Shown here: piece by piece, positions 18,301-26,600 of the stretch
Position numbering within the stretch: position 1 is the stretch's first letter
Layout: each line of letters starts with the position of its first letter
Source of the DNA: Bacteroidales bacterium
GTDB taxonomy: Bacteria; Bacteroidota; Bacteroidia; Bacteroidales; P3
Assembly (NCBI GenBank): GCA_017522105.1
Contig: JAFXAA010000013.1
Span: 62,001-126,000 of the forward strand
Length of the DNA: 64,000 bases
Reading direction: 5' to 3'
Program-made: the position numbers and the translations under genes
The notes under the pieces: model-generated
What the model saw: only the letters and a program-made list of their open reading frames with translations
Told to the model about the DNA's origin: nothing
The model's database searches: none

Positions 18301-20168
18301 AGTACATCACCCAGCGCCTGAACGAACCCTCCTGGCCCGTGGAGCTCACGCGCCTCTCCAAGGTCGTCGTCCACGAGTGCTCCGAGAACACCGTGCAGTA
18401 CGTCTACGGCGGCGGCAAGGCTGCCAACACCTACAAGAACGACGTCACCATCGAGGGCGGGCGCGTCTTCCGCGCCTTCGCCGGCGGCGACGGCTCCGAG
18501 GAGGGCACCTACTCCAACGTCGTCACCGACGCCTCCGTCAGGGTGCAGGGCGGCATAGTCTACGAAGTCTTCGGCGGCTCGAACACCCGCGGTGTCATCG
18601 GCGGCACCACCTCCATCGACCTCACGCCCGTCAGCCCCTGCGAACTCGTCAACAGCGAGACCTTCGGCGGCGGCAACGAGGCTGCCGGCAACGGCGGCAC
18701 CATAGAGCTCCTCTGCGGCTCCACGTTCCACAACTTCTACGGCGGCGCCCGCAACGCCAACATCAACGGCGACATCGTCCTCAACGTCCGCGGCGGCGTC
18801 TACGACACCATCTTCGGCGGCAACAAGGACGGCGGCGTCATCGACGGCAACGTCACCGTCAACTTCTACGGCGGCACCACCAAGTACCTCTTCGGCGGCT
18901 CCAACGCCGGCGGCAACATCACGGGCACCATCACCGTCGTTGTCGACGCCGACCCGGCCTACAGCTGCGCCGACGGCCTTCAGGTGGACTACGTCTTCGG
19001 CGGCGGCAAGAACGCCTCCTACACTCCCAACGACCCCTCCATCTCCTCGCCCATGGTGAAGATCCTCAACGTGCCGCCGGCACCCCACCGCGGCATCTAC
19101 CGCGTCTTCGGCGGCGGCCTCGGCGAGACGGCCACCGTCACCGCCAACCCCTACGTCATCCTCGGCGACGCCCCCTCGGTGGACACCAAGGACATGTACA
19201 TAGCCCAGCGCACCGAAGGCGGCAAGCAGGTGGAGGGCGAAGTCTACGGCGGCGGCTATGCAGCCCCCGTGGTGGGCAACGCCTACGTCACCATGCGCCA
19301 GGGCGTCGTCAAGGGCAACCTCTTCGGCGGCGGCCTCGGCACCTCGGCCACCATCAGCCAGAACACCGTCGTGGCCGTCTTCGGCACCTCCGAAGTCTAC
19401 GGCAACGTCTACGGCGGCGGCAACCAGGGCGAGGTGAAGGGTTCCACGGACATCCAGATAGGCTACGAGGAGACCATGCTGGCCCTGCCCCCGACGCTCT
19501 ACTTCGACGGCGTGGACCGTAAGGTGCACATCAGCAGCAACATCAGCGGCGCCACCATCCGCTACACCGTGGGCGACGGCAGCCAGGCGGCCCCGACGCC
19601 CAGCACCGGCACCGTCTACACAGACCCCGTGGAGCCCGTGGCCGGACAGGTCATCAAGGCCATCGCCACCGCGCCCTACTACGAGCCCTCGCGCGCAGCC
19701 GTGGCCACGGTGCCCCTGGCCGACCCCGCCATCAGCATCGACCCCTCCACCAACATGGCCACCCTCTCCTACCCCGGAGCCGGCGGCCTGACTCCCGCCA
19801 TCCACTACACCACCAACGGCGAGACGCCCACCTATGTGGCCACCGAGTACACGGCCCCCTTCGAGGTGCAGCAGGGCGACGTGGTGCGCGCCATCTGCAT
19901 CCTTGACGGCTACACCAAGTCCTTCATCTCCAGCCTCACCGTGGCCAAGCCCGAGGTGACCATCACCGGCGGCAACGCCACCTTCAGCTGCGCCACTCCC
20001 GCCGCCAAGCTCTACTACACCGTGGGCGACAGCCCCGCCGACCCCACAACGGAGAGCACCCTCTACACCGGCAGCCCCGTGGCCGTCGCTGCAGGCCAGA
20101 CCGTCAAGGTCATAGCCGTGCGTCCGGGCTACAACAACTCCGATGTAGCCAGCAAGACGAGAGAGTGA
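12363..20168 (+). CDS. Giant secreted GGG-rung repeat protein 3 (2601 aa)
   Basis: This gene starts 45 bp after the previous one. ATG 12363 is preceded by a GGAGAGGG stretch; ATG 12381 and 12408 are alternatives closer to the signal peptide (MVIVLMALLLCGSTQAQ). Rungs begin right after cleavage (VFGAGKG, VYGGGELGAVNGNT) and run to about residue 2360, more than forty in all. Residues ~1007-1750 contain a super-repeat of about 185-290 residues in four copies (GN[VI]YGGGRG[VI]D ... GNT.VDISGG ... GGGS.ASVG ... FGGGENGHV). Residues ~630-678 (VFDPAASYSVGDVVAYQNQ ... GAWN) look like an inserted CBM5/12-type carbohydrate-binding module. The C-terminus holds three chitobiase-C-like repeats (ATIRYTVGD, AIHYTTNGETP, KLYYTVGDSP) and then stops; no T9SS tail is visible. 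Likely a very large extracellular beta-solenoid; its ligand is unknown. Confidence 0.85.
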   Translation: MLRIEYMEKHKDNIIMNKRMLQKNCRMGKMVIVLMALLLCGSTQAQVVVHGSVFGAGKGLYSPSDNSGLDVARVHGNSTVVMSVGTVDNSVYGGGELGAVNGNTDVAISGTAHVGGNDLTSYKGFVFGGGSGTIQDPGYANVKGNTHVTISGGYVHNTVFGGGELASVGTFTLAASADATNDIVVGEPFSCADGTGRSLVEISGGQIGHKDATLRVDIGYVFGAGMGVYTDPHAVNEPAPSPDNARFGYVNTAEVRVSGSAFIVGAVWGGSENGQVLDSCGVIVSGGQIGNGYDWTNEEGKGLYTAANWDEAVAAVKAQDASRINAIAGQMPECYHWKYGRDTTINGTPTKHYLPYDRYAYETGDTTASYNPGDGHTFFGNVFGGGSGYYPYATDNRGTGGEFTTEFFKFQGRVRGNTYVEISGGHILTSVYGGCEYADVLGDCRVVMTGGTLGLPRTIDSITDHPVTSYLFGAGKGDQRTEFNMRTNVQNVKVKVSGGLIFGSVFGGGEDGHVLGNAKVTIDSAAWVGTWGTSYVDGNIFGGGRGFGGTAYTAGSIGGNVEVNINNDTVAGTPVRPTMLGSVYGGGRLASVGSCFVTVGDPHYSQLQDGDDHGNITINITGGTIGNLREFSHPVFDPAASYSVGDVVAYQNQMYRFTSAHSGAWNEAHVTDIVHTTGGNVFGSSMGRLFKLGATDETDPNSFLRIWPGMAKCKNTEINISGDATIYSNVYGGGELGYVMKDTKVTIDGSAVTIGHGVATGTTDACYLGSVYGGGYGSENIIPHINDTASITSTSGFVSAAMHAGRVYGNTEVELKNGHILGNIYGGGELASVGRRWMHMTYAYDPADPYKFQHPYDGTAATYNYEVNGVTYTSYGYSTNVGNTKVTVSGGKVGEVDNVTVGTYRVAGHSTGRKGSVFGGGKGRPGYYDTINDIDYGFHYTRMAYVDQTQVIISGGQIAASVFGGGENGHVRYNATVTMDGGTVGLELTAGEKELDANGEARVDIYHGNIYGGGRGIDMTQGGYLGEASGQVFGNTNVDISGGTVRHHVFGGGSIASVGTYVDYPIVPGDHAEVLTGKATVTIHGGVIGSDGMNNGFVYGSGRGVAYSGSDFAHKAFVNNTEVNIQDGADVRGSVFGGGANGHVMTDTKVNISGGTIGSPINSTDWTLPVAYTPTTQGAADMVGTEWVKYPTNDPSDPNYNDYVSQLGESAVIHYHGNVYGGGRGVDRHDGNFSTSAGRVYGNTNVDISGGIVYHNVYGGGSMASVGYYNEVPITPHSTILSGGIATVTIRGGQIGTTGHNNGHVFGSSRGMAGSEYSHFAFTEDTYVNIQTGADIRGSVFGSGENGHVLNNTYVTMTGGKVGRDLTVKATLLGDGTTELVTGEACTEEAGADMAVIFRGNIYGGGRGVDRHNGKLSLSAGTVYGNTHVDISGGTVTHNVYGGGSMASVGSTLYKDAEGNYTSYEPVSKGTTPVTYYDTVGIPERSHRYKDSYSEYTSRIPVETPCTYKYKTSADATDYTSDTRVPNPATGDYYDSIKYRWMNPTTGDYTETDTTYYDEVGADTITGMAIVTIRNGATIGNAGEFVVDRKGFNNGRVFGAGRGMAGGAYAARANVYNTVVTINGGTVNGSVFGGGENGHVLQDTRVTVNGGTIGHNMNASYAAVEAMFGSSQPAMVPIMKSRMANVGNVYGAGRGCDLAHDGSYSMSAGYVRGNTIVNINGGTIHRNVYGGGSMALVGDYGLNGNEDDIQDVNSGLATVNIHSSVGDANDNVAFGGSVFGSSRGRANDPANPDFDFAEMAYAFKTQVNIGNDAGDETLTVYRNVYGGGEAGHVDYGGTQVNILSGTVQGSVFGGGMGASTSPTAGIVDGNTQVNIGTDAQASNNVVIGEYVFGGNDAGSSPLGTMQVDIWRTAHSGANECPAVASLTDEQKANYLTESVASPAANYAIKAVYGGGNRASTLTGDKATDGGGNASNVLNDKYITQRLNEPSWPVELTRLSKVVVHECSENTVQYVYGGGKAANTYKNDVTIEGGRVFRAFAGGDGSEEGTYSNVVTDASVRVQGGIVYEVFGGSNTRGVIGGTTSIDLTPVSPCELVNSETFGGGNEAAGNGGTIELLCGSTFHNFYGGARNANINGDIVLNVRGGVYDTIFGGNKDGGVIDGNVTVNFYGGTTKYLFGGSNAGGNITGTITVVVDADPAYSCADGLQVDYVFGGGKNASYTPNDPSISSPMVKILNVPPAPHRGIYRVFGGGLGETATVTANPYVILGDAPSVDTKDMYIAQRTEGGKQVEGEVYGGGYAAPVVGNAYVTMRQGVVKGNLFGGGLGTSATISQNTVVAVFGTSEVYGNVYGGGNQGEVKGSTDIQIGYEETMLALPPTLYFDGVDRKVHISSNISGATIRYTVGDGSQAAPTPSTGTVYTDPVEPVAGQVIKAIATAPYYEPSRAAVATVPLADPAISIDPSTNMATLSYPGAGGLTPAIHYTTNGETPTYVATEYTAPFEVQQGDVVRAICILDGYTKSFISSLTVAKPEVTITGGNATFSCATPAAKLYYTVGDSPADPTTESTLYTGSPVAVAAGQTVKVIAVRPGYNNSDVASKTRE
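15382..17600 (+). repeat. Coding super-repeat, four copies, within giant protein 3
   Basis: Copies start near 15382, 16010, 16558 and 17420 at a GN[IV]YGG[GA]GRG[IVC]D motif. Each continues with GNT.V[DN]I[SN]GGT, a GGGS[IM]A[SL]VG turn and, in the first three, a [VF][YF]G[SA][GS]RG segment and a GGGENGHV-type rung. Spacings are about 209, 183 and 287 codons; the longest interval includes a Tyr/Thr/Asp-rich insertion of about 100 residues near 16730-17050. Nucleotide similarity between copies is high enough to see by eye. Confidence 0.75.
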
Positions 20169-20183
20169 AGAGTGAAGAATGAA

Positions 20184-20249
20184 GAATGAAGAATGATGAA
20201 CGGGCTGACGCGGTCGACCCGCACCCGGATAGTTCATCATTCTTCATTC
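20184..20249. repeat. Intergenic hairpin with 18-bp perfect stem
   Basis: GAATGAAGAATGATGAAC at 20184-20201 is exactly complementary to 20232-20249; the 30-nt GC-rich loop contains its own small stem (GCGG..CCGC). The left arm is part of a GAAGAAT 7-mer tandem just after the stop of giant gene 3, and the right side continues into GTTCATCATTC-type tandem units to about 20275. It may act as a terminator or 3'-end stabiliser for the upstream giant genes, although no clean T-tract follows. Confidence 0.75.
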
Positions 20250-20279
20250 ATCGTTCATCATTCATCGTTCATCATTTCC

Positions 20280-20319
20280 GCTTCGGCACCGCCGAAGCTC
20301 CGGCGGAGCCCCGCCGGGG
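20280..20319. repeat. Three consecutive short GC-rich hairpins
   Basis: GCTTCGGC-ACC-GCCGAAGC (20280-20298) is followed directly by CTCC-GGC-GGAG (20298-20308) and CCCC-GCC-GGGG (20309-20319). They lie immediately upstream of dispersed element copy A and look like part of one composite intergenic element. Confidence 0.7.
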
Positions 20320-20333
20320 TCGCCACGACCCCT

Positions 20334-20399
20334 CGACGGCTTTCCACTGAAGAACGGCCGTAGGGACTCCGTAGGGGCTCCGTAGGGGCTCCATAGGGA
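20334..20399 (+). repeat. Dispersed intergenic element, copy A
   Basis: It begins CGACGGCTTTCCACTGAAG and continues through an ACGGCCGT palindrome into three 12-bp units of the form (A/G)CTCCGTAGGGG. The first 54 bases are identical to copy C (56188-56256), and copy B (37481-37545, opposite strand) differs at a few positions. It lies about 145 bp upstream of the promoter box of giant gene 4. Confidence 0.85.
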
Positions 20400-20544
20400 T
20401 GCAGGCCCTGCAAGGGACGGTCCGCAAAGCGGCTCCGCAACGCCCTCGCAGACAAGCGGCTACCGTTTCGCTAATTAATGTTAAAAAAAACAGCATTTTT
20501 TCAAGTTGCCAACATATTTTCCACAGCATGTTGACTTTTTTTTG

Positions 20545-20552
20545 TATATTTG
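20545..20552 (+). promoter_or_regulatory. Bacteroidota -7 box (TATATTTG) for giant gene 4
   Basis: TATATTTG follows a T-run and precedes a leader of about 90 nt to ATG 20649. A -33 TTG at the expected spacing is not obvious. The remainder of the 480-bp gap (20400-20544) contains a CAGGGCC-rich stretch and A/T-rich sequence, with no gene that I can support. Confidence 0.5.
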
Positions 20553-20648
20553 CTGTTTGGATACATGTGCCCAAAGCGATATATATTATTATATATCAAG
20601 CAAAAGGCGCAATGTGTCCGATTGGGAATATTGAAGAATAAAGAGAAA

Positions 20649-23600
20649 ATGAGAACAAACAGCACTATATTCGCGCACGCACGCAAGGCCTGGATGGCCT
20701 CGATGACTCTCGTGGCGTGCATCCTTTCCTTGAACGCCACCGCCCAGGAGGAACTCCTGACGCTGACCAACGGCAAACTGTGGTACGTGAACAACGACGA
20801 TGCCCACAGCCCCGCCGAGGACGCCGCACGCAGCTACCCCGGCTGCTTCGTGTGGAACGACGAACAGCAGTCGTGGGTGGTGATGCACAAGACCTTCGCC
20901 GAGAACCGCGAAATCACGCACACCACGGAGCGCGGCGACTACTACATGAGGCTCGACCTCAGCGACCCCGCCAACCCGAAGCTCGGCGCCAAGGCCACGG
21001 CCGACGGCCCCGACCTGTACTGCTTCTGGCGCCGCACGGCGAGCTTCGCCGGCCTGTACTACCAGGAGTGGGAGGGCGTGAAATACTACGTCGTGGGCGG
21101 CAAAGGCGAGCTGCGCGTGTCGACAGTGCCCGAGGGCGCCGCCGTGGAGGATGCCACCACATGGTATGCGTGGGACTTCGGCATGGCCATGATCGACGTG
21201 GTCTACAATAGCGGCTCGCGCAACGAGAACTACTACTGGGTGAGCCTCGACACCACGGGGGCCAACGACAACCCGGCGGACTTCAGCTGGGTGAACTCGT
21301 GCAACACCTACCAACGCCCCGATCAGGTGCGTTTCGCCGACTCGACGCTGTCGTGGGAGACCAACTGGGCCGCGAGGGAGTACTGCTGCAACCGCACCAC
21401 CGGCGACCCGGAGGAACCCAACATACCGGCTGTGCACGCCGCCCTGTTCATGCCCGTGCAGCAAATCAAGCATGAGCGCCACCGCGTGCCGCAACCCGGC
21501 GAGGGCCTGACGGCGGTGACCCTCACGGCCACGGGCGACGCCTCCGACGTGAGGACGACCATGAAGTACGGCGACGAGCTGGCCATACGCACCACCATCA
21601 ACGCCGGCATGCCGGTGCAGGTGGTGCCCTACTACGAGGAGTTCCGCGAGGAGGTGAAACGCCGCGGCATCAACCTCCGCTACAGCCAGCGCATCGAGGA
21701 GGATGTCTTCGAAAGCAAGGGCATACTGGAGGAGGAGCATGTGTACTACTGGTGGGAAGACGGTGGCGACTGGAGCCGCCACGACGCCATCCCTGCCAGC
21801 GAGGCGTCGACCCTGGTGGTTGACAGCACCGAATACCTCATCAGCCGCTCGGCGCAGCGCGTGCTGGATATCAACAGCAGTGCCACCCCGGCCACCATAC
21901 GCTGCATCGACGTGCCCGAGAACGGGCGCCGCGTGGAGGTGACGGTGGTGGTGCACTACACCAACGGCCTGACCGACACCGGCAGCGTGGAGCTGACGCT
22001 GAGCAGCGAGGTGCAGCGCCGCAGCATAGAAGACGTGAGCCAGGGCACCCGCAGGGGCCCGATAGTGCGCGGCTACGTGGTCGGCGGCGGCCGCATGGCC
22101 ATGGTGGGCACCGTGCGCGACGGCAAGGCCGTGGAGGGCACGGGCAACACCAGCGTGACGGTGAGCAGCTGCGACACCATCCTGGCCGTCTACGGCGGCA
22201 ACGACATAGCGGGCTGGGTGCAGGGCACCGCCACACTGCAGCTGGGCACGCGTGAGACCTCGGCGGAGCACCCCGTGCACATAGGCTACGTGTACGGCGG
22301 CGGCTGCGGCTACTACACCTACCGCGGCCTGACCTACGGCGCCACGGGCTACCCCTACCTGCCCGACAACTACACGCCCGGCCTGCGCTACCAGAACTAC
22401 TACTTCGGCTCCGAGGTGGAGGGCCAGGAGTGCGTTGGCGAGGTGTACCCCTGGAACTACCGCCCCACCTACCGCGACGGGCACACCACGACGGGCGACA
22501 TAGCCACGGACACGGCCTACCTGGTGTGGGACCGCTCGCAGCGCGTGGTGGATGTGGACTTCACCTACAAGCCCACTTTCCTCAACCCCGACATGGTGGA
22601 CGAGGGCGAGACCGGCACCGGCGGCAACGGCACGGTGCCCTACATCAAGACGGCACATATTTACGTGGGCATTGACGCCGAGTCGTCGGGCCTCACCTTC
22701 GAGCAGGCCAAGGCCAAGAACGACAACATCCTCATCGACTCGCTCTTCGGCGGCGCCGAGAACTCGTTCATAGGCATCGACGCCGACGGCGAGCGCCTGG
22801 CCACGGCCGTGACCATCGACATCAACGGCGGCACGCTCTTCACCGTCTTCGGCGGCAACAACTACGGCGGCTCGGTGGCCAAGAGGGCCGAGGTGCACGT
22901 CAACGTGCACGACACCAAGCTATTCCCCTACGAGGAGACGGAGACCGTGAACGGCGAGGTGCTGCCCCGTACGCCCGGCATAGACACTTACTTCGACGGC
23001 TACGGCCGCGAATACGGCATACGCTACCTCTTCGGCGGCGGCAACCTGGTGGACGGCGCCCACACCGAGGTGACGGTGACGGGCGGCATGATAGACACCT
23101 GCTACCTGGGCGGCAACCGCGCCACGGTGGTCTCGCCCGTGGGCACGGTGAACTGTGTGGGCACAGGCCGCTTCATCTGCACCAACCCGTCGTATGCAGG
23201 CATCATGGCCATAGCCCCCGACGACCGCACCACGCAGGTGGCCGCCAACGCGGCCTGGGGTCCCTATAGCTGGCACGGCGGCGTGGGCAGCTACAACATA
23301 CGCACCATCTTCGGCGGCAACAACAAGGCCGACATGGCGCTGCCGGCGGTCATCTACCTGGAGTCCGGCGGCGTGAGCAGCGTCTACGGCGGCGGCAACA
23401 TGGGCAACATGACCAACGAGGGCGGCCTGACGCGTCCGGAGTTCCGCGCCATGATGGCGCGCGCCATGGTCAAAGACGACCTGACGCCCATACACCTGCC
23501 TATGCCTAACGGCGTGGGCTCCATCATCTTCGCCAACAACCAGTCGAACATCGTGGTCGACTACGCCTACGGCGGAAGCCGCATGGGCAACATCAAGCGC

Positions 23601-26600
23601 TCGTGCGGCGCCTACCTGGCGGGCGGTGTGTTCGGCTACGTCAACGGCGGCAACGACGTGAGCGGCGACGTGGGCAGCGAGACCGACGGCGGCTCTTACA
23701 TCATCCTGGACAGCAACGTGGTGGTGCTGGCCGACGCCGTGGCAGGCAGCGACGGCTACTACCACTGCGAGACCGCACAGGGCACCTACAACCAGAACCC
23801 CCTCTACGACACCTACACGGGCGAGACCTTCGACACCTACGACGAGTTCATAGGCATGCTGATGCCCACGCACAACAGCACCAACATAGCCATGAAGGGC
23901 GGCCTGGTGAAGGGTATGCTCTACGGCGGCGGCACCCACGCCAACGTGGGCTTCGCCGACGGGTCGCGCCCGCAGATACAGCGCGGCCTCGACAAGTTTG
24001 CCCCCACCGAAGAGCTGAACACCACGGCCATCGGCGGCACCATGCGCGGCCGCATACACTTCGACCTCACGGGCGGACGCATCATGGGCAACGTGTTCGG
24101 CGGCGGCTTCATGTCGTCCACCTACGGCCTGACCTACCTGCACGTGGGCGGCGACATACAGATTGACAAGTCGCTCTTCGCCGGCAACGACATGCTGGGC
24201 CGCACGATGTCCTTCGGCGCCTACCGCAACTACGCCTACGACTTTGTGGAGGCCGACCTGGAGAACTATGCCGCCGTGGAGAGCTCCAACGGCGACAAGC
24301 TGAACCGCCTGGAGGACGGCAAGTACCAGTCTAACTTCAGCTCGTACCTGCGCGTGGACGGCACGCCGCGGATTGGCTGCGTCTACGGCAGCGGCAACGG
24401 AGCCTACGACTACGACGGCGAGCGTCCGGAATACGAACCCGCCACCATCTGCTCCATCGGCGGCCAGATCAACCGTCCGCGCCAGCAGACCACCTACCTT
24501 GACATCAACGTGGAGGGCGGCCGCATAGACACCGTCTTCGGCGGCGGCAACGGCGTGGGCGTGGAGGAGAACGTTGTGGTGCTCCTCAACGCGCAGAACC
24601 ACGACGCCCAGTATGTGGGCACCATCTTCGGCGGCAACAACCGCGACAACATGGACAACTGCGTGCCCGACATCATACTGCACCACGGCGTGGTGCAGAA
24701 CGTCTACGGCGGCGGCAACGCCGGCAACATGAACGGCGCCAAGGAGTACACCGACGCCTGCGGCAACCTGGTCTCGGGCGTGTCTACATATATTAAGGTG
24801 GACAACCCCAACGTGACGGTGCAGGGCGACATCTATGGCGGCTGCCGCATGGCCGACGTCAAGGGCATGGCCTACATAGACATCCGCAGCACCACCGAGG
24901 AGGGCATCCTGGCTGTCTACGGCGGCAACGACGTGGGCGGCTCGGTGAACGGCAACACGCGTATCGACGTCAGCGGCGGCAAGGTGCACCACATCTACGG
25001 CGGCTCGAACGGCGGCTACGACTACGACCGCATCACGAACACCGACTACATGGTGTACGAGTTCGGTTCTGACCACACGGACGAGGCCAACCTGGTGGCG
25101 GCACACGCCTCGGGACGCCCCTTCGTGGACTCGACGACCATCCACCTGTGGGGCGGCACCTTCTACGAGAACGTCTACGGCGGTGGCCGTATGGGCGACT
25201 GCCGCGCCACCAACGTGATAGTGAACGACGCCCCGACGGCGGAGCAGTGCCCCAACGTGGGGAGCCTGAACCTTGAGCTCACCCTTGTGGGATCGGCCTG
25301 CGTCTACGGCGGCGGCGAGGGCTTCTACAGAGACCTCAACAAGGAGCGCGTGGGCAACGTGCTGGCCCGCGCGGGCGACGACAACACCGACGCCTCCACC
25401 AACGTGCACCTGCACCACGCCACCAACGTGGGCACAGCCATAGCCTACGGCGGCGGTCGCGGCGGCGACGTGTTCAACACCAACATCACGGCCTACGACA
25501 CGTGGAACCACCCCTTCACGGCCATCTACGGCGGCTGCTGGGGCAGCGATGTGCTCGGCGTCACCAACGTCACCATGAACGGTGCCCCCGACGGCAAGAC
25601 GGCCAGCAACGTGTATGGCGGCAACGACTTCACGGGCAACGTGTACAAGACCAACATCAACATCAACGGCGGCACTTACGACAACATCTTCGGCGGCGGC
25701 AACGGTGACTATGCCGAAGGCCGCTACACCGGCGCCTCGGGCGGCGAGTGGGCCGTATACAGCGGCACCTACAGCGCTGCCGACGCCGCCCACGGCTACA
25801 CGCAGGGCGTCAGCAAGCGCATCTACGTGCCCAACAACGAATATGCCGAGATCAACTTCAACGACGGCAACGTGAACAACAACATCTACGGCGGCGGCAA
25901 CATGGGTACCACGATGCGCATTGGGCGCAACGACAACGACACGTACCGCAGCCAGGGCGGCGGCGCGAGCCTGGTGGCCGACACCAACAGGAGCCTGACC
26001 GACCTGCACAACCTGCCGGAGACCGACGCCACCAAATATTCATATATAATAGTCAACCTGCACGGCGGCACGATAGAGAACAACGTCTACTCCGGCGCCA
26101 AGGGTGCAGCCCAGGGCAGCCAGCTGGTCTACGGACTGAAGCAGCTGAACATGGAAGGCGGCCTGGTGAAGGACGGCGTCTACGGCGGCTCGGAGAACGT
26201 CAACGACGGCTACCCGAACGAGTGCATCAGCAAGAACACGCCGGGCAACAACACGCTGACCACAGAGCGCCCCTCGTCGATATTGAACATCACGGGCGGC
26301 ACGGTGAAAGGTCACATCTATGGCGGCGGCTACCTGGGCGATGTGCACGGGTCGGTGTACGTGAACGTGGGTGTGGAAGCCGTGAACAAGAGCGTGGTGT
26401 GGGGCAAGACCGTCAACGGTGAAGCAGGAGCCTATGCCCGCTTCAAGCCCGGCGACGCCAGCGGCATTGCGCCGAGCCTCACGGCCAGCGAAATACAGTT
26501 GCAGAACTCCATCTACGGCGGTGCCAACTGGGGTAACAACGTGGGCAACGCCGACTTCTCGAAGCAGGGCTTCTACGGCGGCGAGAGCTGCATCCTGGTG

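Noticed and set aside
15864..20240. Antisense ORF of 1458 codons opposite giant gene 3
   Set aside because: Its product is Val/Ala/Gly/His-rich and mirrors the GGC/GTC-biased repeat on the other strand; no signal peptide, domain or ribosome site. It is a by-product of the absence of A/T-rich codons in the real gene.
20258..20574. Short ORFs containing PLRSPYG-type peptides over the dispersed element
   Set aside because: The peptide similarity comes only from translating the repeated DNA element; frames differ between copies and have no start context.
22920..26009. Antisense ORF of 1029 codons within giant gene 4
   Set aside because: Shadow frame with Val/Ala/His-rich low-complexity product; the plus-strand frame has the conserved rungs.
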